Origin: Aedes albopictus
Lineage: Eukaryota; Arthropoda; Insecta; Diptera; Culicidae
NCBI RefSeq assembly: GCF_035046485.1
Contig: NC_085138.1
Location: 431,507,265 to 431,571,264 of the forward strand
DNA length: 64,000 nucleotides
Direction of reading: 5' to 3'
Shown: positions 1-9,651 of the stretch, piece after piece
Numbering within the stretch: the first letter of the stretch is position 1
How the letters are laid out: each line of letters starts with the position of its first letter
Translations under genes and position numbers: made by a program
The notes under the pieces: model-generated
What the model saw: the letters and a program-made list of their open reading frames with translations, nothing else
The model's database searches: none
What the model was told of the DNA's origin: nothing

Positions 1-1770
1 GGTGTGTCCCTCTGAACACTACTGCCAGATGAACCGGCAGGTTTATTCTAGCATTTTACCAGATCATGTCGTAAATCAACGCTCAATTTCTCTCGTACTA
101 CCTTACCGAGAATCAAGACGACGACGACGACGACTACGACGCCGAAAGAGTTCATAAATAACCTTTGCACGCGATCCAGTTATAACTTATAAATCCTGCT
201 ACTTGTAAAGATCTCTCGGCTCAAGCAGGTACGATACCGCGGGGGGAGATTTGCTCACGTTCTTTTATGGCGGTCGGTGGTGACTCGCGTACGAGTCGAA
301 ATGGCAAAAGGTTAATCTGGAACAACACCGGCAGCGGTGCTGGCTGGCTGGCAGTGAGAAAATAAGCAACGTTGAAGCATTCTTGGTGGTAATCTGGAAG
401 CTGGTTTGGTTGAAGTGTACCTACTACTACATCTATTCGTGAGACATTTGACCAAATAGGCGCAACCGGCGTGTAAATTAGAGAAATCCAATCAAGTAAT
501 CGACCGCCGAGAGGAGCCATAAATTCAGATTAAAAAATTGAATGCAAATGTGAATCGGTGCTTCGATATAAGGAAAGCCAGGTTCGTTTTTGATACTTAA
601 ATAGATGGACGATGACGATTCGTGAATGTCCTGACGGTGTTTCACTTATAAATAAGGTCATGTATTTAAGATTTAAATGCAATCGAGCTGAGATAAGAAA
701 CAGTACGCTGAACATTTGAATGTTTTCCAGCAAAAAATATTGAAGTGAGTAGTTGATTTTATATGCCTAACCGTGAAACTTGACGTTTGAGTTGTCTGAC
801 GAGTACAATTATCGTTTGCAAACGCTACATTTGGGATGCCAGAGACGAAAAGGTGTGAAATCTCCTATTTCCACCCACATCAATATTCTACTACATATTG
901 TGTTAATGTAGCTATAAGTATAAGATGCAGTCTATTTCATCCGTGTTATTTGTTGTAGCTTCACAAAACCAAGAATTTATAAACTGAGCGAACTGTAACT
1001 ATAAATTTAAACTAATTCGATGGTACACAGTTGTTAACAATTTTCTTCATGTTGGCAAACCATCTCACTCACTAACCATAACTTTAAAGGCTAACAGTTG
1101 CCCTTTTTCTTGTTCGAACGCCTGTTACCACCTAATGCCGTACGCTTGCTTGCGTGCCCAATTGATTTCCCATAATTGGCTATCGTCTGCGTTGCCCGAG
1201 CGTTTAATTGATTAGTTGTTTCCTTTTGCGAATCGATCGATCCAACCAAACACCGGCGGCGAGGCGGACCTATGGGTGAGAACAAACCACGCAAAAATGG
1301 GGATCTGACTGGATCTGGAGTGCACTTTAAACCAATGCAGTTTTTAGCAGCACCATTAAAATACCAAACACACATACGTTCGGCGATCGGGCCGGGTTTG
1401 CATTCCTCCACGCGTCGAAATCTTAGAAGACTAGTGAGGAGGAAGCTCAGCGGTTAGGGCGGCTTAGTCAGGATACCGAATTCAAACCATGATTAATCGA
1501 CAATAAACGGCTAAGTACACAGGAATGGGGCAACTTTCTGGCTCTGACTCTAATATTCCCGCAGAACTGAGAGCGAGCACAGCTGGCAAGCTACGTTCCG
1601 AAAGCGTTAATTAAATTGGTTCCGGAGGAGGTTTTGTGTGCGGCAGTTTTGCGCTTAAACACTCACCGCTGGCAACTGGGAAAACTGCGAAACCAAAGGT
1701 GTGGGGGAATCAGTGTAAAATGCAAGTATATATCATGTTTCTTCCGAGAATTATGGCAGTCCTCATCCAT
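1..1770. other. No gene recognised; repeat-poor AT/GC mixed DNA
   Basis: I see no convincing coding exon, tRNA or transposon terminus in this stretch. It holds a short (GAC)n run near 117-134. A weak tRNA-like patch near 1440-1500 (an AGCTCAGCGGTTAG box-A-like string) lacks a good box B. Short open frames on both strands have no domain signature. It could be intron or intergenic DNA. Confidence 0.5.
117..141. repeat. (GAC)n trinucleotide microsatellite
   Basis: Five to six GAC units followed by imperfect units. A simple repeat with no larger structure around it. Confidence 0.8.
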
Positions 1771-1820
1771 ATAACTATACTTACTTGATACTTGATGGGC
1801 TACAAATCGTAGCGGTGAGT

Positions 1821-2104
1821 CTACGCCAAATGAAGCATTCGCCTCCACTGGTCTCGGTCCTGGGGCAATCGCTACCAGTCACCCTGAACGTTTAGAGCCC
1901 TCAGGTCCTCCTCAACTGAAAAAGCCACCGTGTGCGCGGCGTACCACGATGCCGACAACCCCTTCCTGGTTCTCTGCTGAATATGATTTTAGCTTGTCGT
2001 TCCTCTGGCATACGAGCAACGTGCCCAGCCCACCGCAGCCTGCCGTGTTTTATTCGCTTCACTATATCCATCTCTTCATATACTTGGTACAATTCGTTGT
2101 TCAT
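1821..2104 (-). pseudogene. LINE ORF2 C-terminal fragment
   Basis: The frame contains MNNELYQVYEEMDIVKRI, then LRWAGHVARM, a motif near the C-terminus of many APE-type LINE polyproteins. A frame change follows, and the copy then reads EDLRALNVQGDW, a broken codon, and RRMLHLA before the stop. It belongs to the same copy as the RT frame at 2165-2620 but is in a different frame. Confidence 0.8.
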
Positions 2105-2164
2105 GCGACGCCGCCAGATGTCGTCCTTCAGTTTACCACCGAGTATTGTTCACAGCACTTTACG

Positions 2165-2620
2165 CTAGAAAACTCCAAAGGCTCTCCGATCAGCTTCTCT
2201 CAACGTCCACGATTCATGGCCGTATGAAGCGACCGGAAGAATCAGAGGCCTGCACAACGCGAGTTTTGTCTTTGTTTGCAGCCTACGGGACTTCAGCTGG
2301 TTCCGCAGACCGAAAAAGGCCCGATTCGCAGCTGTAATTCGTCTTTTCACCTCACGGGTAACATCATTATCGCATGTTACTAGAGTACCAAGATAAACAA
2401 ATTCGTCCACAACATCAAGCTTTTCACCACCTAGCAACACTTCGCCACCACTATCACGGCCGGACCGACGTTGACCACCAGCAATCATGTACTTGGTCTT
2501 TGTGGTGTTAATCGTTAGTCCTATCCTTGCAGTTTCCCTTTCAAAAGGTATGAACGCCTCTTCCATGGCCCGACGGTCGATCCCGATGGTGTCGATATCA
2601 TCCGCGAAGCCCAGGAGCAT
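2165..2620 (-). pseudogene. LINE reverse transcriptase, palm/thumb fragment
   Basis: An open frame of 151 residues begins just before the RT catalytic box (FADDIDTIG, the LINE version of YxDD) at residues 5-13. It continues through a KTKYMIAGG motif, LDVVDEFVYLGTLV and the thumb segment RRITAANRAFFGL. The catalytic aspartates are intact here. The upstream part of the palm is in another frame (2625-2799), so a frameshift lies near 2620. The protein would have copied element RNA at nicked chromosomal sites. Confidence 0.88.
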
Positions 2621-2624
2621 ATGA

Positions 2625-2900
2625 CAATGGTTCCGCTCCTTTGCACACCAGCCCTCCTAATCGCACCTTCCAGCGCGATGTTGAACAGAAAGTTCGAAAG
2701 AGCATCGCTCTGCTTCAGCCCGTCTAAGGTTACGAACGATGACGAAATTTCATCCGCAACCCGTACACTTGAGTTCGAACCGTCAAGCAAGCGTCGCACG
2801 AATCAGTCTAATCAGCTTCGCCGGAAAACCACGTTCGATCATAATCTGCCATAACTCATTTCTCTTCACTGAATCGTACACCGCCTTGAAATCAATAAAC
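2625..2900 (-). pseudogene. LINE reverse transcriptase, palm N-part fragment
   Basis: The frame reads ...RRLLDGSNSSVRVADE, then LKQSDALSNFLFNIALEGA, the RT block in which LRQGDxLSxxLFNxxLE is expected. The Q-S-D form has lost the usual glycine. It runs out of frame before the catalytic box. Upstream it reads VYDSVKRNELWQIMI, and it is interrupted at 2901-2910 by the target duplication of the SINE. Confidence 0.82.
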
Positions 2901-2910
2901 AGATGATGAG

Positions 2911-3464
2911 CCATGCTGAGGGTGACGGGTTCGATTCCCGGTCGGTCCAGGATCTTTCCGTAAAGGAAATTTCCTTGACTTCCTTGGGCATAGAGTACAG
3001 TGGCGTTTCGGTTTTATCACTAGTCGTTTTAATCACTACTCGCCCAAATTCACGGTTTTCTATTCGATTTTATCACGATTTCCGTTTCGTTTTTATCACA
3101 CTTGTTCTAAAACATTCCGAAATCAAAATAAAATCAATACAGCATTGCCCAGTCCACCAAAAATGTTAACTGCTACTCATATATTTTACAGCTGAACGAT
3201 TTTGAATAAAAAAAATACATTTTTTTTCTCGTTTCACCAAATTCACGGTTTCGTTTATATCACGGTAAAATTTTTTTTGATCGTGATAAAACCGAAAAAC
3301 CACTGTATCTTCGTGCCTGCCACACGATATACGCATGCAAAATGGTCATTGGCAGAGGAAGCTCTCAGTTAATAACTGTGGAAGTGCTCATAGAACACTA
3401 AGCTGAGACGCAGGCTTTGTCCCAATGAGGACGTTACGCCAACAAGAGAGAGAGAGAGAGAGAG
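2911..3464 (+). mobile_element. tRNA-derived SINE inserted in LINE family A
   Basis: The 5' part contains a pol III box B, GGTTCGATTCCCGG, near 2928-2941. The body ends with the segment GTTAATAACTGTGGAAGTGC...GAGGACGTTACGCC, and the tail is an (AG)n run. A perfect 10-bp duplication, AGATGATGAG, flanks it (2901-2910 and 3465-3474), which is a retroposition hallmark. The tRNA head is shortened (box A not seen). The same family recurs at 45867-46557 (minus) and 23466-23722. The family name is not assigned. Confidence 0.85.
2998..3305. mobile_element. TA-flanked MITE (Tc1/mariner type) inside the SINE
   Basis: The inverted ends begin CAGTGGCGTTTCGGTTTTAT on the left. The right end, reversed, reads CAGTGGTTTTTCGGTTTTAT. 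The dinucleotide TA flanks both ends (2996-2997, 3306-3307). Removing the element rejoins the SINE body found uninterrupted at 23571 onward. It has no coding capacity. The TA duplication and CAG-type TIR fit Tc1/mariner-mobilised MITEs. Confidence 0.85.
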
Positions 3465-3467
3465 AGA
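3445..3467. repeat. (AG)n microsatellite, SINE tail
   Basis: An uninterrupted AG run immediately before the right-hand target duplication. It is the SINE's 3' tail. Confidence 0.85.
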
Positions 3468-3474
3468 TGATGAG

Positions 3475-3965
3475 TCTGCAAGTTGTACTCCCGAAATTTA
3501 TCGAGAACTTGCCGCAGGGTGAACATCTGATCCGTCGTTAATCGGCCGTCTAGAAAACCCACCTGGTATTCGCCGACGAAGGACTCCTCAATCGTTTTTT
3601 TATTTTTTTTTTTTATTTGTAAATTTTAACTTAATGCTAATTCTTCACACCACTCCTCAATCGGCCTCAGCCTGTTAAATAGAATTCCGGACAAAATTTT
3701 GTACGCTGAATTGAGAAGTGTTATTCCTCTGTAATTCGCGCACTCCATTCGATGGCCTTTTTGGTATAGAGGGCAAATGAGACCATCCAACCAACTAGCA
3801 GGCAGTTCTTCCTCTTCCCATATGTTCACTACCGTGCTTGAGAAGCTCGACTGGGAGTTCGTCCTTCCCAGCAGCCTTTCTTCAGCCCTCTAATGACTGT
3901 CTTGACCTCGTCTAGCGTTGGAGGTTCCACAGCTTGTCCGTCGTCGTCGATTCGAATTAGAACTA
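3475..3965 (-). pseudogene. LINE RT N-terminal fragment (fingers) and linker
   Basis: Minus-strand frames read PPTLDEVK, a gap, then MNIWEEEELPASWLDGLICP, NYRGITLLNSAYKI (RT block 1-2) and, beyond the 57-bp insert, FVGEYQVGFLDGRLTTDQMF. Several frame changes break it. It is continuous with the fragments at 2625-2900 once the SINE and the 57-bp insert are removed. It ends abruptly near 3965, the 5' truncation point of this copy. Confidence 0.82.
3595..3651 (-). mobile_element. Tiny 5'-truncated retroposed 3' end with poly(A)
   Basis: A 57-bp insert sits between perfect 12-bp repeats ACTCCTCAATCG (3583-3594 and 3652-3663) inside LINE family A. Read on the minus strand it ends in an AATAAA-type signal running into an A-rich tail, i.e. 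only the last few dozen bases of some polyadenylated RNA. The source transcript cannot be identified from so little sequence. Confidence 0.8.
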
Positions 3966-4389
3966 CACTAGTTTACAGCATTTTTGAACTCGGTAAGCTG
4001 AAGATCATTTTTCGTGTAGAATCATGCCCTGAGTTCGAAAATGTGAAGGAAAAAAATACAGTAGAGCAGATTTTTTTTTTCGACTTTATGCTGAAGGTTT
4101 GAAATCGACTTTTGTTCTATTTTTAAACAATGTTGCTCTCCTCATACACCTCATTCTCCATTACCAATACACTGATTGAGCTGAATTTTATACTGTAACT
4201 GGCTTACATCTTATATTTTAATAGTACGTTAAGAGATGAAATTAAGTTGTTTTATTTTAAATTGTACTATTTTTAACATGATTTTTTTTTTGTTCTGCTA
4301 AACATTAGGAAGATTGTACTATATACTCACCAACATCTCGACGTACACCAATTTGACGCAAAAAACTGTATTCAATCGATCGAAACATA
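3966..4389. other. No gene recognised
   Basis: AT-rich DNA with T-runs near 4070 and 4285. No open frame with a recognisable motif and no clear termini. Confidence 0.5.
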
Positions 4390-4393
4390 TTAA

Positions 4394-4493
4394 CCCTCGA
4401 ACAGTCGCGTCTTTGACTACCTGTAGTGACGCCGCGCTCACGCAGTATACCACATGCGTGTATTTTTTATGGAGCGACACGACCGCTCCCGGG
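4394..4493. mobile_element. 100-bp TTAA-flanked MITE (piggyBac type)
   Basis: Flanked by TTAA (4390-4393 and 4494-4497). The ends read CCCTCGAACAGTCGCGTC on the left and, reversed, CCCGGGAGCGGTCGTGTC on the right. An opposite-orientation copy with the same interior lies at 54462-54576, and a diverged relative at 6031-6145. Three copies with the same target make the call solid. The superfamily follows from TTAA plus CCC ends. Confidence 0.8.
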
Positions 4494-4634
4494 TTAAAAT
4501 TGCAAGATATTTGAATTTAAGATAAAATCTATATTTTTTAAAACAAGAAAACTCAATTTTTAGGTAAAATTCATAAACTATTCTATGCACTTAACAATTT
4601 TTGAAGCACGGTCTCGAAATCAGCACTTAACCCT

Positions 4635-4710
4635 CCTATTGTCCGGCCATTTGGTCGTTTGGCTGAATGATATTTGACCGAAAGGGTCATTTGGCCGAAT
4701 TATGATCAAA
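4635..4710. mobile_element. Partial copy of the 'CATTTGGCCGAA' MITE
   Basis: GTCCGGCCATTTGGTCG followed by GGGTCATTTGGCCGAA matches the ends of the complete elements at 42082-42437 and 46015-46452, but only one end is recognisable here. Confidence 0.6.
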
Positions 4711-4811
4711 GCAGTTCAGAGGTAAAGGTTCTATGTGTAACTTTGATTGGACTGGTCAATCTTGGAGTAGCAACTACGATAAGAACTGGTAATTGAACGA
4801 CTGTAGGGTTA

Positions 4812-5157
4812 ATTTAGAGTATTTCCGGCTACGCAGTCTTTAATAAGCTAACGACGTTTGTTGTTATCCCAACGTTTCGACGCTTGGTGGGCGTCTTCCT
4901 CAGGGGGTAAATACTTGTGTCGTTATTTGTCTAATGTTTTGTTTAACTTTAACTGTCGGGTTAAATTTCGGTACATGACTTTGAAATCTTTAGCTTTTTT
5001 CACCGCACAACTAGTAACACTGGCAATGGCGCAATTTAGACAAATAACGACACAAGTATTTACCCCCTGAGGAAGACGCCCACCAAGCGTCGAAACGTTG
5101 GAATAACAACAAACGTCGTTAGCTTATTAAAGACTGCGTAGCCGGAAATACTCTAAA
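4812..5157. mobile_element. Foldback element with arms of about 120 bp
   Basis: The left arm starts TTTAGAGTATTTCCGGCTAC and the right arm ends in its reverse complement. The arms pair over about 120 bp with few mismatches, leaving a loop near 4945-5030. A perfect 12-bp direct repeat, AACTACGATAAG, lies at 4772-4783 and 5156-5167, but about 30 bp separate the left repeat from the left arm, so it may or may not be the target duplication. No coding capacity. Confidence 0.8.
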
Positions 5158-5439
5158 CTACGATAAGTTTTTGCCTCCTAGAATTCTGTAAGAAATTATG
5201 TACCTGTTTCTGAAACAAATCTGTTTAAAAAAATGTAATGTAATTATTTGATAGTTCTTGTAACTGTGCTGTGTTTTTCTGATATTGTTTTCTTCCAAGA
5301 CATTTGTTATTTGTTGTTCTGCACCATTTTTATGCCCTGTATAAAAAGAGGGAAAACTATAAAAAAAATCAATATTGTGCATAAGAAAATGTAATAATGG
5401 CGGTAACTCTGATAATGGTCGCCAGAGGGCGTTTATAGA

Positions 5440-5935
5440 GGATAGTGAAGCGAGGTTTCAAAGGCATTTCATGGAGTTTCAGGGGTGCTCAAAGGGGTGC
5501 TAGAAGGCTCCAGAGGAGTTCTAGAGGGTCTCGGGGGTGTTTCAAGGTGGTCCCAAATTGAATCAAGGGTTACCAGGAGGACTCAAAGACGTTTCAGGGG
5601 TCTTAGGGGCGCTTCAAGGGATCGAAGAGAGTTTCAGGGGATTCCAGAGGAGCTCCCGGGGATCTCAGATATATTGATGGTGGTCTCGGGGGCGTTTCAA
5701 GCGTTTCAAGAGTCAGTGGGTAACACGAAGTCTCTGGGTGTTTCAGGGAGTTCCGCGGGAGTTAAGAGGGGTTCCAGAGGGTCTTCAGAGGACTTCTGTC
5801 GAAACGCCCATAAAGGCTTTTGAAACCTCCTGAAACGCATCCGAAGCCCCTGGAAACTGCCTTATTTGGGCCCTCTGGGAACTTTCTGGAAACGCTCTTG
5901 GTCTTAACTCAAACGCCCAGAAGCAAGACCGGTTT
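5440..5935. repeat. GC-rich degenerate 11-12-bp repeat array, block 1
   Basis: Variants of GGGTTTCAGAGG recur every 11-12 bp (for example successive units near 5590-5680). Orientation is TTTCAGGGG up to about 5815 and then flips to CCTGAAAC. Because the period is close to 12, reading frames stay open, giving a 112-residue glycine/arginine-rich frame at 5485-5823 that I do not consider a gene. Confidence 0.75.
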
Positions 5936-6030
5936 TTGCGAACTAAGTTTCCGCACGTGTTTTATGCACCTGACTGGGGGTGCATGAATTAAAAACGGCA
6001 TAAAAAGAAAGAATTTTGTGCATAAATTAA

Positions 6031-6145
6031 CCCTTCCGGATGCGCGGCGTTGTAAAAAGTACAACACTACCGAAAAACTTCTCTCGCTGTGCACAGCGCA
6101 AGCGCGGTGCAATTTTAGGCTCAAACAGCCGCACGTCCTGAAAGG
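6031..6145. mobile_element. 115-bp TTAA-flanked MITE (diverged)
   Basis: TTAA flanks both ends (6027-6030 and 6146-6149). The ends are CCCTTCCGGATGCGCGGC and, reversed, CCTTTCAGGACGTGCGGC. Same size and target as the elements at 4394 and 54462 but with a different interior. Confidence 0.7.
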
Positions 6146-6179
6146 TTAAGTCGGAGTGTTGTTTAGAACGGGTATCGTG

Positions 6180-6640
6180 TAATGCACCTGAGATCCTCCG
6201 ATACGCCCGAAAACATCTTTATAACGCCTCTCCAGCGCCTCTGAAACCCGCTAAACACCCTCGAACCCCATGTAACGCACCTGAGACCCTTCCGAAATCA
6301 TTAAAAATGCTTTCGTAACGCCTCCGTAACGCCTACGAAACCCGCTGAGAATCCTCTGAAACCTCTTCTCTGAAACCTCCTGAAATGCTTCCGAAATCCC
6401 CCTAAAACCCCTCCGGACCCCATGTAGCGTACCTGAGATTCTCCAAAACCACCAAAAACGTCTCCGTAACGCCTCCAAAATCCGTCGAAAATTCAAAAAA
6501 TCAATGTTCTCACAATCACATGCAATCTCCATCCCTGAATTGTCACTGAGATTCCCTGGAGCCCACTGAAACCCTTTGATAGGACCCTTTAAACCACCTT
6601 GAAATGCTTCTGAGATCTCCTGTTACGAAATAAGCATTGC
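6180..6640. repeat. GC-rich 11-12-bp array, block 2 (reverse orientation)
   Basis: Units of the type CCTGAAACGCNT repeat throughout, on the opposite strand to block 1's first part. Short frames inside it are by-products of the period. Confidence 0.72.
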
Positions 6641-7146
6641 TGGAATATCAATAATAAATATCAAGGGCACACCATACATTGTAATAAGAGCCGAGAGGAT
6701 GTACTTAAAAGTGTTGCGTTGCTTAAAATTACCTTCTCATCGGAACTTTATTGAATATCTATCAATTATTGTATACTGACACTACCATGATCCAGTTCAG
6801 CGGTATTCCAAATAGTGTCAGGGGGTTTCAAAGGGTTTCAGGGACATTACAGGAGCGTTTCAATTGCGTTCCAGAGATTTCCAATCAGTAGGGCGTTCCA
6901 GAGGATTTCAGGCGCGTTTCAACGGTTTTCAAGGGGTTTAAGGGGTATTGAAGGCAATTTCATGGGGTTTCAGTTACGTCTCAGATGTTTTCAAGTGACT
7001 TAAGGAGCCTTCTAGGAATGTTAGGGGTTTTCAAATTATGTTCCAGGGTTTTCAAAAAATGTCAAGACTATTTCAGGAGTTTTAGGGGGTTTTCAAGGGA
7101 TTCTAGGAGTGTTTCAGGTACGTTGCAGCTATTTTCATGGGCATTA

Positions 7147-7311
7147 GGGAACGTCCATAAATTACGTCACGCTTTGAGGGGGGAGGGGGGTTCAGAAAAG
7201 TGTGACAGGCCATACAAAAATTTTAGAGGTCCCATACAAAAAATGTGACATAGGGGGGAGGGGGGATAGAAAATGGTCGATTTTTGCGTGACATAATTTA
7301 TGGACGTTCCC
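7147..7311. mobile_element. TTA-flanked MITE (PIF/Harbinger type)
   Basis: TTA flanks both sides (7144-7146, 7312-7314). The ends are GGGAACGTCCATAAATTACG and, reversed, GGGAACGTCCATAAATTATG. Two G-rich tracts lie inside. A sister family with the same GTCCATAAA core sits at 20092-20273. Three-bp TTA duplication suggests a PIF/Harbinger transposase. Confidence 0.82.
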
Positions 7312-7851
7312 TTACAGTTGTTTTCAGGGGTGCTCCAAAATGTTTCAGGAGGATTCAGGTTCTAGGTGATTTCTATGGTGTTCCAGGGGTATCAGGGGGT
7401 GGGATTTCAGAGTGATTTAGAGCTTTAACGGATTTTTGGAGGCTTATTGGCGTTGCAGGGGTTTTCAAAGGGCTTCAGGGCTGTTCCAGTGTATTTAAGG
7501 GGCATTTCAGCTCCAAGGGGCTTCAGGGGCGGATCAGCTGATGACAGTGGTGTTCCAGAGATGTGAGAAGTGTTCCGGGGGGGGGGGGTGTGACTCAGGT
7601 TATTATAACCAAGCGGGTACTCTGGACGATTAATTCTGCGTGCACTTTGACGCTGGTGACGGTCTGATGTGGAGACCGTTTTCTATGCCTACTAAATCGC
7701 ATGATGTGCTACGCTACCAGTACATTAAAACTCGAGTGAAGCCGAGTGATGTGATAATGTGGATTGACTATCACACAGGGGGTTTCAAGGATGGTTCATG
7801 GGCGTTACATTCGAATGAAGGGATTTTCAAGTGGTTTCACGGGTTTTTCAT

Positions 7852-8127
7852 GCACAGATCGAAAAGATAGTGTAAACTTGTGTGACATATAATGCACATG
7901 TTTGGAGCGTGGGATTAAACAGAAGTTTACATGACATGTAATGTAAATCTCATGAAATATCATGTAAACTTCCGTTATATGTAATGTAATACAGCATGAC
8001 TCGGAGTCTTTACATGACATATAACACAAATTTACATGATATATCATGTATATCATCATAACAGGAAGTTTACATGACTATAATGAAGTTTACATGACTT
8101 GTAAACCTCATTATTTTTATCTGTGTG
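7852..8127. mobile_element. AT-rich palindrome element, copy 1
   Basis: Begins GCACAGAT and ends ATCTGTGT, with an interior full of TTTACATGAYATNN-type palindromes. It is about 90% identical by eye to the copy at 8219-8493, in the same orientation and less than 100 bp away. No coding capacity. Confidence 0.75.
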
Positions 8128-8218
8128 GGTATCAGGGGTGTTTCATTGGATTTCAAGGTTGTTCCTGGTGGTTTCAGGGCTTTAAGGGTTTAATAGAGGT
8201 GCGTTCTTGGAGTGACAC

Positions 8219-8493
8219 GCACAGATCGAAAAAAGAGTGTAAAATTCTGTGACATATGATGCACATAATTGGAGCGTGGGATATCACAGAAGTTTACATG
8301 ACATATCATGTAAAGTTCATGAAATATCATGTAAACTTCCATTATATGTCATGTAATTCAGCATGACTCTGAGAGTTTACATGACATATAACACAAATTT
8401 ACATGATATATCATGTAAACCATCATAACACTAAGTTTACATGACTAAAATGAAGTTTACATGACGTGTAAATCTCATTATGTTTATCTGTGC
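8219..8493. mobile_element. AT-rich palindrome element, copy 2
   Basis: Begins GCACAGATCGAAAA and ends ATCTGTGC. Shares the landmarks GGAGCGTGGGAT, AGTTTACATGACAT and TAACACAAATTTACATGATA with copy 1. The two copies could be a local duplication that includes a bit of the host array. Confidence 0.75.
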
Positions 8494-8940
8494 GGGGTTT
8501 CAGGGGCGTTTCAGGTGATCTACAGTGGCGTTCCATGGATATCAAGGGTGTTGCAGTGGGTTTCAATGATGTTTCAGGGTGATTCAGGGGTGTTTCATGG
8601 GATTTAAGGGATTTCCAAGTCGTTTGTGGGATGTTCCAGTGGGTTTCAGGGGCGTTCCAGGAGTGTTCCTGTATATTTCGAGAGCGATTCATGGGTACCC
8701 CTCCCATCAGGTTTCATGAGTTTTACAGAGGGTTTCAGAACGATCCGAGAGATTCAGGGCGTTTCCGGAGAGTTCCAGGGAATCACAGGGAGTAGGGTTT
8801 AAAGACGTTTCATAGGGGTTCAATCACTTTGAGAAGAATTCCAAGGGTGTTTAAAGGGTTCCAGTAGGTTTTAGGGGCGTTTCAGGTATATTCCACGAAT
8901 CTCAGGGGGTTGCAGGTGCGTTCCAGAGGATATCAGGGAT

Positions 8941-9650
8941 ATATACTCAATTCAATGGAATGTTCGTTTCCTAAAGCGTGTAACAATTAACGACAATCGG
9001 TCAACATTCGGATGAGCTAGCTGGAGGATGCGCTCAACATTTGGGTCCGACTTCCGGTAATAATGTCATAATATCACTTACAAGAAGGCCGGCTCCAGAT
9101 GCACGTTATCCTCCATTTGGGATATTTGTGCCGTGGGATTATGCACGGAAAACACATGAAAATGAAAATTCCAGTACGAAGTATGTATTCATCGTTTGGA
9201 TAATTATTAACCCTAATTCCAAAAATAATTTAGTTCTATGTGTGAAATGTGCAAGGAGGCAATTGTATCTTGGAATTAACGAACTCAGGAAACACTTTCT
9301 CCGGAACATTCACTTTGAAAAATTTAAATTTTACCATAAATTAAAATAATCAGGATTGCAATCACGTGGCATAAGTTTAATGTAGCAACTAGTTTTGAAG
9401 AGTACCCTACACGTTTGTTTTTCATGAGATTTCAGTCCGTAATCTGTAAAATTCGCAAGTGTGTATGATCATATTTTGAGTAGAAGAAAATAGCATAAAT
9501 TTTAACTTCAGATCATTGTACTATCTTATAAAAAATATATATTTTTCCCACAAAATCCAATCAATACGCTTCATTTTACAGCATTTTTTTCTGTGTTTTG
9601 AAAACGTTTTAACCGTACCGAATCTCAAGTGCTCCAGCTTAAGTCGATAA
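8941..9650. other. No gene recognised; contains a 50-bp dispersed repeat
   Basis: A 102-residue frame (9041-9349) has no domain signature. Bases 9083-9132 match 50078-50127 almost exactly (AGAAGGCCGGCTCCAG...TTTGTGCC), so at least part of the frame is repeat-derived. Confidence 0.5.
9083..9132. repeat. 50-bp dispersed repeat, copy 1
   Basis: Shares about 47 of 50 bases with 50078-50127. Termini are not recognisable, so the parent element is unknown. Confidence 0.6.
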
Positions 9651-9651
9651 A

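Larger units (their letters stand above)
1775..3965 (-). mobile_element. Decayed non-LTR retrotransposon, family A copy 1 (5'-truncated)
   Basis: This is a minus-strand LINE remnant. Reading from high to low coordinates, one sees the end of the linker (PPTLDEVK-like), the RT fingers (NYRGITLLNSAYKI), LTTDQMF, then after two inserted elements the palm (LFNIALEGAIRRAG), the catalytic FADDIDTIG box, the thumb, and a C-terminus with LRWAGHVARM. Coding ends at a stop at 1821-1823. The endonuclease part is missing, so the copy is 5'-truncated as LINEs usually are. Frameshifts and stops make it non-functional. The endonuclease of the related copy at 27655-29850 and the general layout suggest an RTE-like, APE-type element; the clade is my inference. 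Confidence 0.85.
6800..8940. repeat. GC-rich 11-12-bp array, block 3 (forward), interrupted
   Basis: TTTCAGGGGNGTT-type units run from about 6800 to 8940. They are interrupted by a MITE (7147-7311), a non-repeat stretch (about 7610-7780) and two copies of an AT-rich element (7852-8127 and 8219-8493). Sequence between the inserts keeps the same orientation. A run of nine G occurs near 7577. Confidence 0.75.

Noticed and set aside
1440..1500. tRNA-like patch (AGCTCAGCGGTTAG)
   Set aside because: Box B is poor and no cloverleaf can be drawn; no SINE body follows.
2900..2960. Possible tRNA gene (box B GGTTCGATTCCCGG)
   Set aside because: It is the truncated head of a SINE with tail and target duplication.
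5485..5823. 112-residue Gly/Arg/Ser-rich plus-strand frame
   Set aside because: Direct translation of the GC-rich 11-12-bp array; no start context or splice signals.
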